Of a stretch of DNA of 64,000 bases, positions 21,368 through 31,660 are shown piece after piece (position 1 is the first letter of the stretch; each line of letters starts with the position of its first letter). The DNA is taken from positions 34,672,212 to 34,736,211 of the forward strand of contig CM028335.1 of assembly GCA_016647705.1 (NCBI GenBank), written 5' to 3'. Under the pieces are notes generated by a model. It was not told where the DNA came from. It searched no databases and saw only the letters and a list, made by a program, of their open reading frames with translations. This DNA comes from Eucommia ulmoides. Its lineage: Eukaryota > Streptophyta > Magnoliopsida > Garryales > Eucommiaceae. The translations under genes were made by a program, and so were the position numbers.

Positions 21368-22500
21368 AGCAACCACTGTTTGTTTCTTACTACGCCAAGA
21401 AATGAGATAATTGCCCAAAAAGAAACAGTAACCAGTGGTTGCACGTTTGTTGGTGGGGTCTCTAGCATAATCGGCATTAGCATAAACTTGTAATACGGGA
21501 GCAGACTAAGCTGAGAAATGAAGCCCATGAAATAAAGTACCCTTAATATACCGAAGAATGCAAAGAACAACCGAGTAATGGGTGGTCTGAGGAGTGAAGA
21601 AGAATTGGCTGACCTGATGAATGGTATAGGCAATATCAGGGCGAGTAACAGTAACATATACAAGACTTCCAACCAGTTGGTGATATAGCGTGGCATCCTG
21701 AAGAAGTGAACCATCGAGTGGGGTAAGTCCAACGTTCTACTCGAGAGGAGTAGTGGTAGTGGTTGAGTCAATGATCCCAGCCTGGGAAAGGAGATCCGAG
21801 GCATACTTGGCTTGAGAGAGAAAATATCCATTAAAACTATATAAGACTTCGAGGCCAAGAAAATAGGTAAGCACGCCAAGATCTTTCATCTCGAATTGGC
21901 CACTGAGGAACTTTTTGAGTTTAGAAATACCACATAGATCATCTCCAGTAATAATCATATCATCCACATAAAGTAAAATAAGGATAATACCGTTGGCAGT
22001 ATGGTGAATAAATAGGGCGGAATCATGATCACTAGGTGTGAATCCAAACTGATGAATAGTAGTGCTGAATTTGGCAAACCAGACACGTGGAGCTTGTTTC
22101 AAACCATATAAAGCACGGCGAAGATGATCAAACTTTATTTCGAGGGGCAGCTAGGACGGGAGGGGTATGCATATAGACTTCCTCAAGAAGATCACCATTG
22201 AGAAATACATTTTTCACATCAATTTGAGAAAGAGTCCATTTTCGAATGGTAGCGACGAAAAGAAATGTATGGATAGATGTCAACCTCGCCACTGGAGCAA
22301 ATATCTCTTCATAGTTTATGCCATATTCTTGAGCAAATCCCTTGGCAACAAGTCAGACTTTATATTGTTCAACAGAGCCATCAGAAACCGTCTTGATCTC
22401 AAACACCCATTTGCACCTAACAGGAATTTTTTTAAGGGGCAGATCAATAATATCCTAGGTATGAGTTTTGGCGAGGGCCAGAAGTTATTCGTCCATTGCT
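21368..22500 (-). pseudogene. pol: Copia reverse transcriptase and N-terminal RNase H (element G)
   Basis: Minus frames: KWVFEIKTVSDGSVEQYK then LVAKGFAQEYGINYEEIFAP and DVKNVFLNGDLLEEVYM (22500-22130), then 22102-21737 with WFAKFSTTIHQFGFTPSDHD, LILLYVDDMIITGDD (catalytic YVDD intact) and MKDLGVLTYFLGLEV. It continues to RNase H start at ~21600-21368, ending at the TSD. At least two frameshifts and several stops (for example in EQYKV*LVAKG). Confidence 0.85.
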
Positions 22501-22505
22501 TTCTG

Positions 22506-22901
22506 CTAAAGATGATTAGTACTAGCCTCTTTATAGGATTGAGGCTCATACAGGTGAAGTATAGTAGAAAAATAATGAAAATCATAAAGGTAATGTGGAG
22601 GATGAGTTACCCTGGTAGAACGGCGGGGGTGATCTAGGGCTTGGTTCTGAAAGGAAGGCAGTACAAGATCGCCGGCCAAAGGAGAAGTCTCAGACATGGT
22701 CACTGGAGTTGGAAGGGTGAGATTATTTGGTGGTTCTGGAATGGGTTCAATTGGTGGTTCTGGGGTGGACTCAGCATAAGGGGCAGGACTAGGCTCAATG
22801 AGTGATGCTAGAGTAGACTCAACAGTACTTGGAACTGTCTCTTCTGGAAATAACTCAATTGATGGATCAATAAAGAATCTGGAGTTGGTGAGAGTTGACA
22901 T
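22506..22901 (-). pseudogene. pol: Pro/Glu-rich linker between copia integrase and RT (element G)
   Basis: Open frame of 131 codons with repeated PEPPIEPIPEPP-type segments, then HPRRSTRVTHPPHYLYDF, the usual basic block before copia RT. Low-complexity composition is normal for this linker. Confidence 0.75.
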
Positions 22902-23640
22902 GTCAAATTACCGTAAGGAAAAAAACATTTGATGTTCCCAAAAAATGACATGTCATGAGATACGAAGGGTTTTAGAAATGGGATCCCAACACCAATACCC
23001 TTTATGTTTAATGCCATATCAAATAAAACAACACAGACAAGCCCTTGGTTCCAGTTTGTTGTGTTAATATGGTTTGAGAAGAACAAAACAAGCGCAACCA
23101 TAGACTCTGAGTTCAGAGTAATTAGGAGATTTACCGAAAAGGCACTCAAATTGAGACTGGTTTTGGATTGTAACAGAAGGGACACGGTTTATTGTATTGA
23201 CGACTGTGAAAGTAGCATCACCCCAAAAAACTCTTAGGACATGATGAAGAAATGAGGAGAGCATGAACTGTGTCAAGAATATGTCTATGTTTGCGTTCAA
23301 CTCATCCATTTTGTTGGGATGTACTAGGACACGAGTGATGAGGGAGCATGCCATTTTTGCGAAGCAGGTTAAGAAAAGCACGATCCATGTATTTCATTGC
23401 ATTATCTGAGCGACAAACTTTGATATTTCTAAAAAATTGTGTTTGAACCATAGAGGAAAACTCAGAATATATTTGGAATAGTTCGGATTGATGTTTCATA
23501 AGAAACAGCCATGTATATCGAGAGTAGTCATCCACAAAGATAACAAAGTAACATCAACCACCTGTTGAGGCATGAGGATAAGGCCCCCAAATATCAGAAT
23601 GAATTAGATCAAAGGGTGCAAGGGAAATAGATTGAATCTC
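22902..23640 (-). pseudogene. pol: Copia integrase core (element G)
   Basis: Frames read MDDYSRYTWLFLMKHQSE, IKVCRSDNAMKYMDRAF and SCPSTSQQNG (23535-23302), then HHVLRVFWGDATFTVVNTIN and FECLFGKSPNYSELRVYGC (23270-23064). These are the copia integrase catalytic-core and end blocks; Asp of the SDN motif is present. The usual Glu-containing block after QQNG is in another frame. Confidence 0.8.
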
Positions 23641-24103
23641 TTTGAAAGGTAGGGCTGGTTGTTTTGCAAGTTAGTAATGGATACATTTGAAGGACTTATG
23701 TTGAACTGAACCTAACTGATCGCTAAAGATAAGAAATTTGAGTCGTCTAGATGAAGTGTGGCCCAAATGAGCATGACAAATTTGGGCTAGTAAGAGAAAC
23801 GTTGATGGTTGTGGAGATAAGGATGAGGATGAGGAAGAGGATGCTGGTAGTGGTGGTGAGGTTGCATAGGTTGATGAAGGGACATGTGGTTGTGGTGGTG
23901 ATAGAGTTGGAGATAGAAGATGCAAACTGGTAAGTTCAAATAGACGTCCAACCTTACGACCAATCCCAAGAGTTTCTCCTGTCCTAGGATCCTGCACAGG
24001 ACAACCACTATTAGAAAATATGACTTCAAATCCCAATTCACAAAGTTGTCCAACAGACAATAGATTTAAGGTGAGTTTCATAATCAAATACGTGTTAGGA
24101 ATA
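23641..24103 (-). pseudogene. pol: Copia pre-integrase region and zinc finger (element G)
   Basis: Reads LNLLSVGQLCELGFEVIFSN, PRTGETLGIGRKVGRLFEL, a Ser-rich insertion, then CHAHLGHTSSRRLKFL. This is the protease-to-integrase linker with the HHCC start. The Ser-rich stretch corresponds to a GAT/GAG-rich simple repeat at ~23810-23850. Truncated at ~24103. Confidence 0.8.
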
Positions 24104-24968
24104 GAACGTTATGTTGTGTTTTAACCCTAGTCCGAATCCGGGGTTACCTCTCCCCAGTGTCAAACCCCGTATTTTCAAACCAACCACAATATCATATAAA
24201 GCATACTATGAAAGTAATAAAATGGTAAGCACAATCGAATAGAGATGAACAACTGTTAATGAAACAAAGAGATACTCAAACATATATATTCATGAACTAC
24301 ATCAATCCTTAGATAATAAACGCTTAGCTACTCATGGCCATAACCGAATATTCGACAACACATAAGATAAACATCATCAAACAAAAAACAAATGTTTAGA
24401 AACAAATATAGAAACAAGAAAGGAAAGCAAATCTATAAAGTAGATGGTTCCACTTCCGCAAAATCCGCTCCAAGATCGTTTCCTCTTCTCTAATGATGTG
24501 TTCCTCTTGCTTGGTCTGATCTAGGGCTCTCTAAAAATGTCCTTGGAAAAAGGTAGCATGAATAGATATAAGTAGAGATCCAAAATATCCTAAAAATATC
24601 AAGAAAACGTGTTGCCAGCTGTGCCTGGTCACTGCAGCGAGAAGAAACTCGTTGCAGCAAGTTGTAAGCAGAACAACCACTGGTTGTTGCTCACTATAGT
24701 GAGCAATGTGCTCGCTGCAGCGAGCAAGGGCCAGCAGCCACTGCAACGAGTATCAACTCGCTGCAGTGAGAAGGTTTCATTTTGGCCTCTTTGCTCTGTT
24801 TTCAACCGTTTCTTCACCGACGTCCTACCGATTAGCTTGATTTTTAATCATTTTCGCCCATAACACTTGATTTACATAAAAACGAATAAAAATAAATTAC
24901 AATACTACTAGAACACTCGAAAACTACCAAATTTGACTTGGAAATATATAGATAAAATTAATCTATCA
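24103..24968 (-). repeat. 3' LTR of element B, truncated (866 bp)
   Basis: Starts (complement) TGATAGATTAATTTTATC and matches the 5' LTR (34941-33662) up to the region at 34130. The remaining ~440 bp of LTR are missing, replaced by copia element G at ~24103. Palindrome cluster at 24618-24770. Confidence 0.85.
24618..24770 (-). repeat. Palindrome cluster in 3' LTR of element B
   Basis: Includes two perfect dyads: TTGCTCACTATAGTGAGCAA (24687-24706, 20 bp) and GCTCGCTGCAGCGAGC (24710-24725, 16 bp). Imperfect copies include CACTGCAGCGAG (~24631), CTCGTTGCAGCAAG (~24648) and CTCGCTGCAGTGAG (~24758). Confidence 0.9.
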
Positions 24969-24985
24969 AATACCCCCGAACTTGT
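24969..24985 (-). other. Polypurine tract of element B
   Basis: Complement reads AAGTTCGGGGGTATTT immediately before the LTR start TGATAG. Expected position and composition. Confidence 0.75.
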
Positions 24986-25087
24986 AATTTTGCTAGTTCT
25001 CGAACAAAAACACCCACAAAATATAACAAACTAATACAACGAAATAATGAACACAAATATTAAAAATGAAAAACTCAAACGAACTGG

Positions 25088-25128
<41 letters not shown>

Positions 25129-25977
25129 CGTATTAGTTTTGAATTTCAACTAATCGACCAAAAAGTTTTCCCTCAATGGCTCCCAATCATATCGAGTTCA
25201 AGAATAAAACCGCACCATGTGGTGTTCTAGAATTTCAACGTTCCATAAAGGTAAATTCCATTCTACATCTTTTCCACGTGTGTGTGCGAAAACTCTTATT
25301 ACACAACCATTCAAAGACCGGATTGGATTATCCACCAACAAAGTTTATGACTTAAACAGAAGAGGTATAGAATTTCTATATGCCAGACTAGGTTCCACGT
25401 TCCACTAATATAGGCTAAGCAATTCAAAAAGATCAAAAGGACTTGGTTCGGTTTTTATCAACTGGCCAAGGGTAAAAAGGTAAAAAAGGAATATACAACA
25501 GGATAATGTCTTTAGATTAACAATACCCAAGGCACTTCGCTGGGCACTCAAACACACTCCTACCTACAAAGACAAATCCAAAACAACCCCAAACTTACAT
25601 TTTAAAATGTAGTACTCACTTGTCTAAACAAACATAAACAAAACCATATTTATACATGTTTTTTTTTTTAAACAACCACACCCCTAAACTTATTTGATTT
25701 GTACAATTTCATGGGTGTGGAACTACGATAGAAAAATAACAAATGAGTACTTAAACTACATAACATTTAACAACTATTTAAACTTAACTACTTAACCAAC
25801 AAAAAGACATCAAACCAGAAAAACATACAAAACATAAAGCATATAAAACAAAAACATCCCCCCAAACTTAGACTGGTCAGTGTCCACAGTGACCCAACAT
25901 CGATCTCAACAATAGACATGTAGCATGATGATGAAGAGGGTTTTGAACACGTACCTGGAAGGTGATACATTTAAGTA
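24986..25977 (-). other. 3' untranslated region of element B
   Basis: No gene. Holds the 39-nt homopolymer at 25088-25126, a block shared with A (complement of ttgatttgtacaatttca, ~25695), and a second polypurine-like tract (complement of AAGTTTGGGGGGATG, ~25855-25870) just after the env-position ORF. Confidence 0.6.
25088..25126 (-). repeat. Poly(T) tract on the element strand, 39 nt
   Basis: Uninterrupted A run on the plus strand, 120 bp from the 3' LTR. Counterpart of 14085-14120 in element A. Confidence 0.95.
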
Positions 25978-27162
25978 TCACCTCCTACTGACCGTCGTGA
26001 AGCATATCGTCCCACTGCCGTTGTGATGGGAGGGATTGTGTGGTAGTTGTCGAAGATGTGCCGGGAGTGGGTGCATCAAGGGATAGTTGCTTATGTCATA
26101 GCTAGTTTCCATTCTGAAGTACTGGAGAGCCTGATGCATCGTTTGGTTGTCCGAATCCTGGTACATTTAGAATTCAACATTTTCATTTCGGATTGCAGTG
26201 ACGTCAAGACATAGAGCCTAAAATTTCTCCTCCTGGTATACCAATTGTTGATGAATACTTTCTATTGATATTTCCACTCTGACGGGAGCCCCGGAACCTT
26301 GGGCCCTGGATGGCCTTGCTTTGTCCTCTACGGTGCCCTCAGGTTCATTGCTCTATTTTCTCTTCATGGCCAGGAGATCCAGAGCTCTTTTGGGATGGCA
26401 CAAGTTGTTGTCCGAAATTGTACTCCCTGTTCTCCGAAATAGCTCTGTGAGTAGAAAAGGGAAGGGTAGGCCGATATTGGTGTTCCGGATGGCATAATAG
26501 ATGGAAAAATTTATGAGAAAACAGACGTTCAATAGCTGATTTATCAAAACTGACGTTCAATGCCCTGTCTTTGGTTACGTCAATCAAATAAGATGTTAGT
26601 TGTAGTCTGGCGCCGATAAAGTGGAACCATATTTTTGGGAATTGCGTCAAGTTCTTGGATGGGAAAATAGCCATATCTGGCCTCGTATGTACCCAACGCA
26701 CAATTCCAGAACAAATACCCCTGATGATTATGTCCAAACTCTCTTTCGTCACGTCCTCATCCAAATCTTCATCAGACTTCTCAGTAGGCAACCGCAGGTG
26801 CTCATTTATCATATCAACATCAAATTTTACCACACAATTATGGACCATGGTTATGTGGTTTTCGTAGTCTACAGCGTTTACGAAGAATTCACGAACCAAG
26901 GTGACATCGCCTGGACTCGGTTGCCTACAGAAGCGCTTCCAACCTCTATCTCGTATCACATTCGCTATCTCTTATGGAAGATCATCTAGATCGGCGAAGC
27001 CGTGTTCCTGAATGCAATTTTATTTTTGCTTAAACCTATTAAAATGTTGCTCCGCTTGCTTGGAAACGAAACAACTTGAATCATAAGCCGAAAGTGGGAT
27101 CAACAGCTTACGAACTGGATCCCTCACCCCTTTTTCGTTTTGCAACGGGTTTTTTTTTGCAT
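25978..27162 (-). pseudogene. Env-position ORF, plant transposon-protein (Transposase_32-like) type, element B
   Basis: ATG at 27162 (complement). Frames read SSCFVSKQAEQHFNRF (27100), then a 204-codon open stretch (26959-26345) with MIRDRGWKRFCRQPSPGDVT, LVREFFVNAVDYENH, VVKFDVDMINEHLRLP and WFHFIGARLQLTS. In another frame FPFLLTELFRRTGSTISD follows, and the tail TMHQALQYFRM, PPHNPSHHN-like, ends at 25978. Same family and layout as the ORF in element A, so this gene is an ancestral part of the element and not a chance insertion. Biochemical role unknown; no transmembrane helix or signal peptide seen. At least two frameshifts and one stop. Confidence 0.8.
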
Positions 27163-27760
27163 GGTTATTCTTTGAATCAACACACCAAAAACCCTTACCA
27201 ATCACAATGTGGCTTCACAAATTCAGAATTTTGAACCCACAACCTCAAGAACACATACAATCCCCAAACAATCCCAAGAATTCAACACAAATGCACAAAT
27301 TTCTCAACAAAAACCTGAACCCAACAATTGAACCACCACAAAGCAATGTTTTCTTCACCAAAACTAACCCACATTCACAATAGCACAAACAAAATCTCCA
27401 ATAGCAATTGTAGGGTTAGGGGTTTTAACCTCATTCAACAATTTCATATTCAAACTTGAATCTAATTAAGAAAATCAACAACAAATTGAGAGCACACAAG
27501 TGGAATGGCATTTCAAACAACTTACTTGATGAATTTTGAGTGCCCAATGGTTTGAAACGAATATTTCTTTGCTTGAACTCCAACCCTTAGAACCACCAAA
27601 TTTAGGGTTATGAATGGCAATTTTTGCGGGTGATTTGTGGTGGGGATCTTGGTTTTTGAGGATAGGGGGATGGATTTGGTGTTATAAATGGTTTGGGAGA
27701 AAAATTGGAGAAGATTTCGGGAGGTTAGGGTTTGAAAATAAGGAAAACATGAAATGGCGC
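27163..27760 (-). other. Leader of env-position ORF with possible intron (element B)
   Basis: About 600 bp of UTR-like sequence downstream of the TATA box. Complement contains CATCAAGTAAGTTG, a good 5' splice donor (GTAAGT, plus coordinates 27520-27525), and T-rich TTTTCTTAATTAG as a candidate acceptor (~27460). In element A the donor reads CATCAATTAAGTTG and is lost. Confidence 0.35.
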
Positions 27761-27775
27761 CCCTATTTATAAAAA
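27760..27775 (-). promoter_or_regulatory. TATA box of putative internal promoter (element B)
   Basis: Complement reads TTTTTATAAATAGGGG followed by CGCC, a near-consensus plant TATA box. About 30 bp later the sequence turns to aaaccctaacctccc-type leader. It sits 15-20 bp after the last palindrome of the internal cluster. Confidence 0.55.
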
Positions 27776-27782
27776 CAAAGGC

Positions 27783-27895
27783 ATTGTCGCTGCAGCGAGT
27801 GGGCTCTCTCGTTGCAGCGAGAAACGAGAAGAAAGTTTTCTACCTTGGTGGTCGCTGCAGTGAGTAAACTCTTGCTTCAGCGAGTGCAGGCCTGC
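27783..27895 (-). repeat. Internal palindrome cluster (element B)
   Basis: Dyads GTCGCTGCAGCGAGTG (27786), CTCGTTGCAGCGAG (27808), GTCGCTGCAGTGAG (27851) and CTTGCTTCAGCGAG (~27872). Same family as in the element's own LTRs (CTCG...CGAG arms), whereas element A's internal cluster uses that element's ATCG...CGAT arms. Confidence 0.85.
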
Positions 27896-28279
27896 TGGCC
27901 TTTCTCCTGTTTTTTCTACATTTATGCCAACGGCCGGCCATCATTTCGTTGTCGTTCCGCTATTTTCTCTCATTGAATATCATATAACATCCTTGAACAT
28001 CCAAGCTCTTCCATTTACTCAACAAACACGCATCATGATCACTTCAATCTCCAAGAAATTATTTTAGCAAAAATAGTCGAGAATCATTCACATGGGTTGT
28101 ATTTCAAAAAAAGGCACTAAATTTAATGTCCTTAACTGGACTCAACGGCGATCCACATCAGTCATCAATAAGGGAGATACTCCCTACAACTCGTTCTTCA
28201 TTTACAAAATAATGCTTGATTCTCTCCCCGTTGACTCGAAAAATTCATCCATCATTACCTTCCAATTCAACAGAACCGA

Positions 28280-29560
28280 ATGAAAATACTTGCTGATCTG
28301 GAATGGTCCGGACCATCTAGACTTCAGTTTCCCGGGAAAGAGTCTCAACCGAGAGTTGAAAAGTAACACTCATTGTCCCTAGCTAAACTCTCTCTTAACT
28401 ATGTGCTTGTCATGCTATCTCTTGGTTTTGTCCTTGTATAGTTTGATGTTCTCATATGCCTCATTCCGGAATTCCTCCATCTCTTTGAGCTGAAGGAGAT
28501 GTTGTTGCCCTAAAGCATTGAGATCAAAATTAAGCTTGTTTATCGCCCAATAAGCACGGTGTTCCAATTTAACTAATAAATGGCATGCTTTCCCAAACAC
28601 AAACCGATACGGAGATATTCTGATTGGTGTTTTAAAAGTCGTACGGTATGCCCACAGTACATCGTTTAGTTTCAATGCCTAATCCTTACGGTTGGAGTGA
28701 ACCGTCTTCTCCAAGATCTGTTTGATTTGTCGATTGGATACTTCGACTTGGCCTCTTCTTTGGGGATGGTAAGGAAGCGTCACCTTGTGCCAGACTCCAT
28801 ACTTTGTTAGTAGAGTATTGACCATTTTGTTGCAGAATTGAGTTCCTTCACCACTAATGATGGCTCGAGGAGTTCTGAACCTTATCATTTTATCGTTTAT
28901 AGAAATTTCAGAACCATTTTAGCATCGTTGGTTGGCGTGGCCATAGCCTCTACCCATTTTAACTCGTAATCCACCACTACCAAGATATATTCCTCACCAA
29001 AGGATGGAAGAAACGGTTCCATGAATCAATTCCCCAAACGTTAAAGAGCTCTAATTCGATAATGGATATTAAGGGCAACTCATGCCGTCTTGAGATGTTG
29101 CCGACCCTCTAGCATCGATCACAGGTTTTTACGAACGTATATAAGTCATAATAAAGTGTTGTCCAGTAAAAATATGATTGAAACACCTTAGAGGCCCCAT
29201 CCGTGTTGCACAAAAATGCCCCCCACTCGGTAATGAGTAACAATGATATAGAATGCTTGCAATTTCTTCTTCCAAAACACATCGCCGGATGACTTGATCG
29301 GCGTATTTCTTGAACAACATGTTGTTATCCCACATATAATGCTTCATATCGAATAGGAATTTCTTCATTTGGGCACTGTATAGGTCTGGCGGCAACACCT
29401 TGCACGCAAGATAATTGATTATATCCGCGAACCATGGAAGTTTAACTTCAATATTGAACAATTGTTTGTCCGAGAAAACTTCCGTGATACATGAATCATC
29501 ACCAACATCTTCTAACACGAGCCGTGAAAGATGATCGGCTATCAAATTTTTGCTCCCCTT
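28280..29560 (-). pseudogene. pol: Athila-type integrase (element B), catalytic Asp lost
   Basis: Zinc-finger part in an open frame 29545-29129 (LFKKYADQVIRRCVLEEEIA). Core: [16 protein letters not shown] at 28870-28830, where the second catalytic Asp of the DDE triad is Gly (GAT to GGT, plus 28850-28852); the Glu block ([12 protein letters not shown]) is present. 28675-28415 continues with [20 protein letters not shown]. Breaks separate each piece. Tail (complement of cggttgagactctttcccggg) corresponds to the [12 protein letters not shown] end. Confidence 0.85.
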
Positions 29561-30189
29561 CTTATCTCAAATCTCAACATTAACTCTTGAAGCAAGAAAA
29601 TCCACCAGATTAGACGAGGGTTAGCATCATTCTTTGCAAATAAGTGTCAGATGGCGGCATGGTCCTTATAGATGATCACCCTGGACCCTATAATGTATAA
29701 ACGAAACTTATCACAAGCAAAGACCACTGCCAACATCTCCTTCTCCGTGGTGGTGTAATTCTCCTGAGCATCATTAAGCGTTTTGCTTGCATAGTATATT
29801 GTTCAGAAAATGTTCTCCTTGCGTTAGCCTAAACCAGTTCCAACCACATAATCGCACGCATCACACATGATCTCAAATGGCTCATTCTAATTCGGAACGG
29901 CTATAATTGGAGCCGAGATCAATTTCTCCTTCATAGCATTAAATGCTCCCACACAAGCATCATCAAATATGAATGGGGAGTCCTTTTCAAGCAAATAGTA
30001 TAACGGCTTCACCATTTTAGAAAAATCTTTGATGAATCTCCGGTAGAAGCCGGCATGGCCTTGGAAACGTATTACTTTCTTTGCATTAATCGGTGGTGGA
30101 AGTTTCTCAATTATCTCAATCTTCACCCGATCTATCTCAAGTCCCTTGGAAGAGACCTGATGGCCTAAGGTGATTTTCTCTTTGACCAT
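29561..30189 (-). pseudogene. pol: Athila-type RNase H and RT thumb (element B)
   Basis: Frame 30189-29887 reads KITLGHQVSSKGLEIDRVKI and [20 protein letters not shown]. After frameshifts, [28 protein letters not shown] and VIIYKDHAAI-like blocks lie at 29880-29640. In the last block the expected Asp of the TDH motif has become Lys. Confidence 0.75.
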
Positions 30190-30900
30190 GAAATGACACT
30201 TGTCCCAATTTAGAATTAAATGATTCTCTTCACATCGGTTGAGAACAAGTGATAGATTATAGAGGCAATGGTCAAAGGATGAACCAAGACCAAGAAATCA
30301 TCCATGAATACTTCTATTATATCTTCCACCATGTCAGAAAAGATCGCCATCATACACCGTTGGAAAGTTATCGGAGTATTCTATAGACCAAACGGCATAC
30401 GATGGTATGCAAATGTGTCGTACGGGCAAGTGAACGTTGTATTTTCTTGGTATTCTGATACAATGGCTATTTTATTGTAACCTAAATATCCATCAAGAAA
30501 GTAATAATGGTCATAATCGGAGAGACGATCCAACATTTAATCGATGAACGGAAGAGGAAAGTGATAATTCCTTGTAACTTTGTTCAACTTTCTATAATCA
30601 ATGTACACTCTCCATCCCATGATGGTTCGTGTGGGAATTAGATCATTCATCTCGTTCTTCACAACAGTCATGCCACATTTCTTTGGAACCACTTGCATCG
30701 GACTTACCCAGTCACAGTCCGATATAATATAGATGATTCCGGCATTCAATAACTTTAACACTTCCACACGGACCACCTATTTTATCGAAGAATTTAGCCT
30801 TATTTGATACTTAATTGAGGTCTTGAATGAATCATCCATCAATATTTTATGCATGTAAATAGTCAGGCTTATTCCCTTAGTGTCGGAAATGGACCACGCG
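30190..30900 (-). pseudogene. pol: Athila-type reverse transcriptase (element B)
   Basis: Open frame 30776-30537 carries VEVLKLLNAGIIYIISDCDW, VSPMQVVPKKCGMTVVKNE and GWRVYIDYRKLNKVTRNYH (fingers and palm). A shifted frame then gives the GYNKIAI-like, TFAYHRMPFGL and IIEVFMDDFLVL blocks (~30480-30290), with the MDD catalytic motif intact. Confidence 0.85.
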
Positions 30901-31010
30901 AATGTGGACTTGTGCCATTTTAGGATAATGATTAGTTTTGCTTCTTCTTCTTAAGTCAAAGACGATGAAAGAATGACCGGATCAGTGGAGTCTTCTCCCA
31001 AGAATATATA

Positions 31011-31660
31011 CTAAAGGTGATCTGGTAATTGCTTGAGAATCGACCCACCGTGAGGTGGATTTGATGGATTTTTCGAACTTTCTTCTTCATCAAGGGTCTC
31101 CACTTGAACCGATTTCACTATGTCTTTAAGTATGGCTTCGAGAGATAGGACGTAGTCCACAACATCTTTATTTGTGGAAGACCCTTTCTCACCAAAATCC
31201 CCCATAGATAGGGAATTTGTGAGAGTGTGCTCCAAAGGATCCTGATTCAAGTTTTCATAAAAGAACTCCCTAATGAGCGAGTCCACCACTTCTACCCGAC
31301 TGCAAGTTGGGCACTCATCCAGAAACTTCATTGTATTGAAAATGTTGAACTTCACTTCGTCATCATTGACCCTCAACGTTAAGTTCCCATTATGAACATC
31401 AATTAACGCCTTCCCAATGGCAAGAAAAGGCCTCCCAAGTATAATAGGAATCTCCCGGTCTTCTTCTATCTCCAACACGACAAAATCCACCGGAAAGATA
31501 AATTTGTACACCTTTACAAGCATGTCTTCAATTATTCCCTTTGGATAGGTTAACGAATGATGGCATGATATTGATACTTGCTCCAAGATCACAAAGTGAT
31601 TTCTTAAAGTGAGATTTTCCTATCGTGCACGGAATAATAAAACTTCCAGGATCTTTCAAC
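31011..31660 (-). pseudogene. pol: Athila-type protease region (element B)
   Basis: Complement at ~31597-31570 reads [12 protein letters not shown], the retropepsin active site (D-L-G-A) of Athila proteases. A frameshift follows; the 31592-31011 frame continues [40 protein letters not shown] and [20 protein letters not shown], all conserved between protease and RT in this lineage. Confidence 0.85.

Larger units (their letters stand above)
19330..24103 (-). mobile_element. Ty1/copia element G, 5'-truncated and split by a solo LTR
   Basis: Minus-strand order from high to low coordinates: zinc-finger/pre-integrase, integrase, Pro-rich linker, RT with YVDD, RNase H, polypurine tract, short 3' LTR. 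The 5' LTR, gag and most of the protease are missing; the break is at ~24103, where an Athila LTR begins. The RNase H is interrupted by the solo LTR 19860-21367. Confidence 0.85.

Noticed and set aside
22167..22637. 156-codon plus-strand ORF
   Set aside because: Antisense shadow of the copia G RT, whose minus-strand frames carry the conserved motifs.
24618..24770. CRISPR-like reading of the regularly repeated dyads
   Set aside because: Plant nuclear context, irregular spacing and variable repeats; they are LTR palindromes.
26621..26989. 122-codon plus-strand ORF
   Set aside because: Antisense to the env-position ORF of element B, which has recognisable RGW and EFF blocks on the minus strand.
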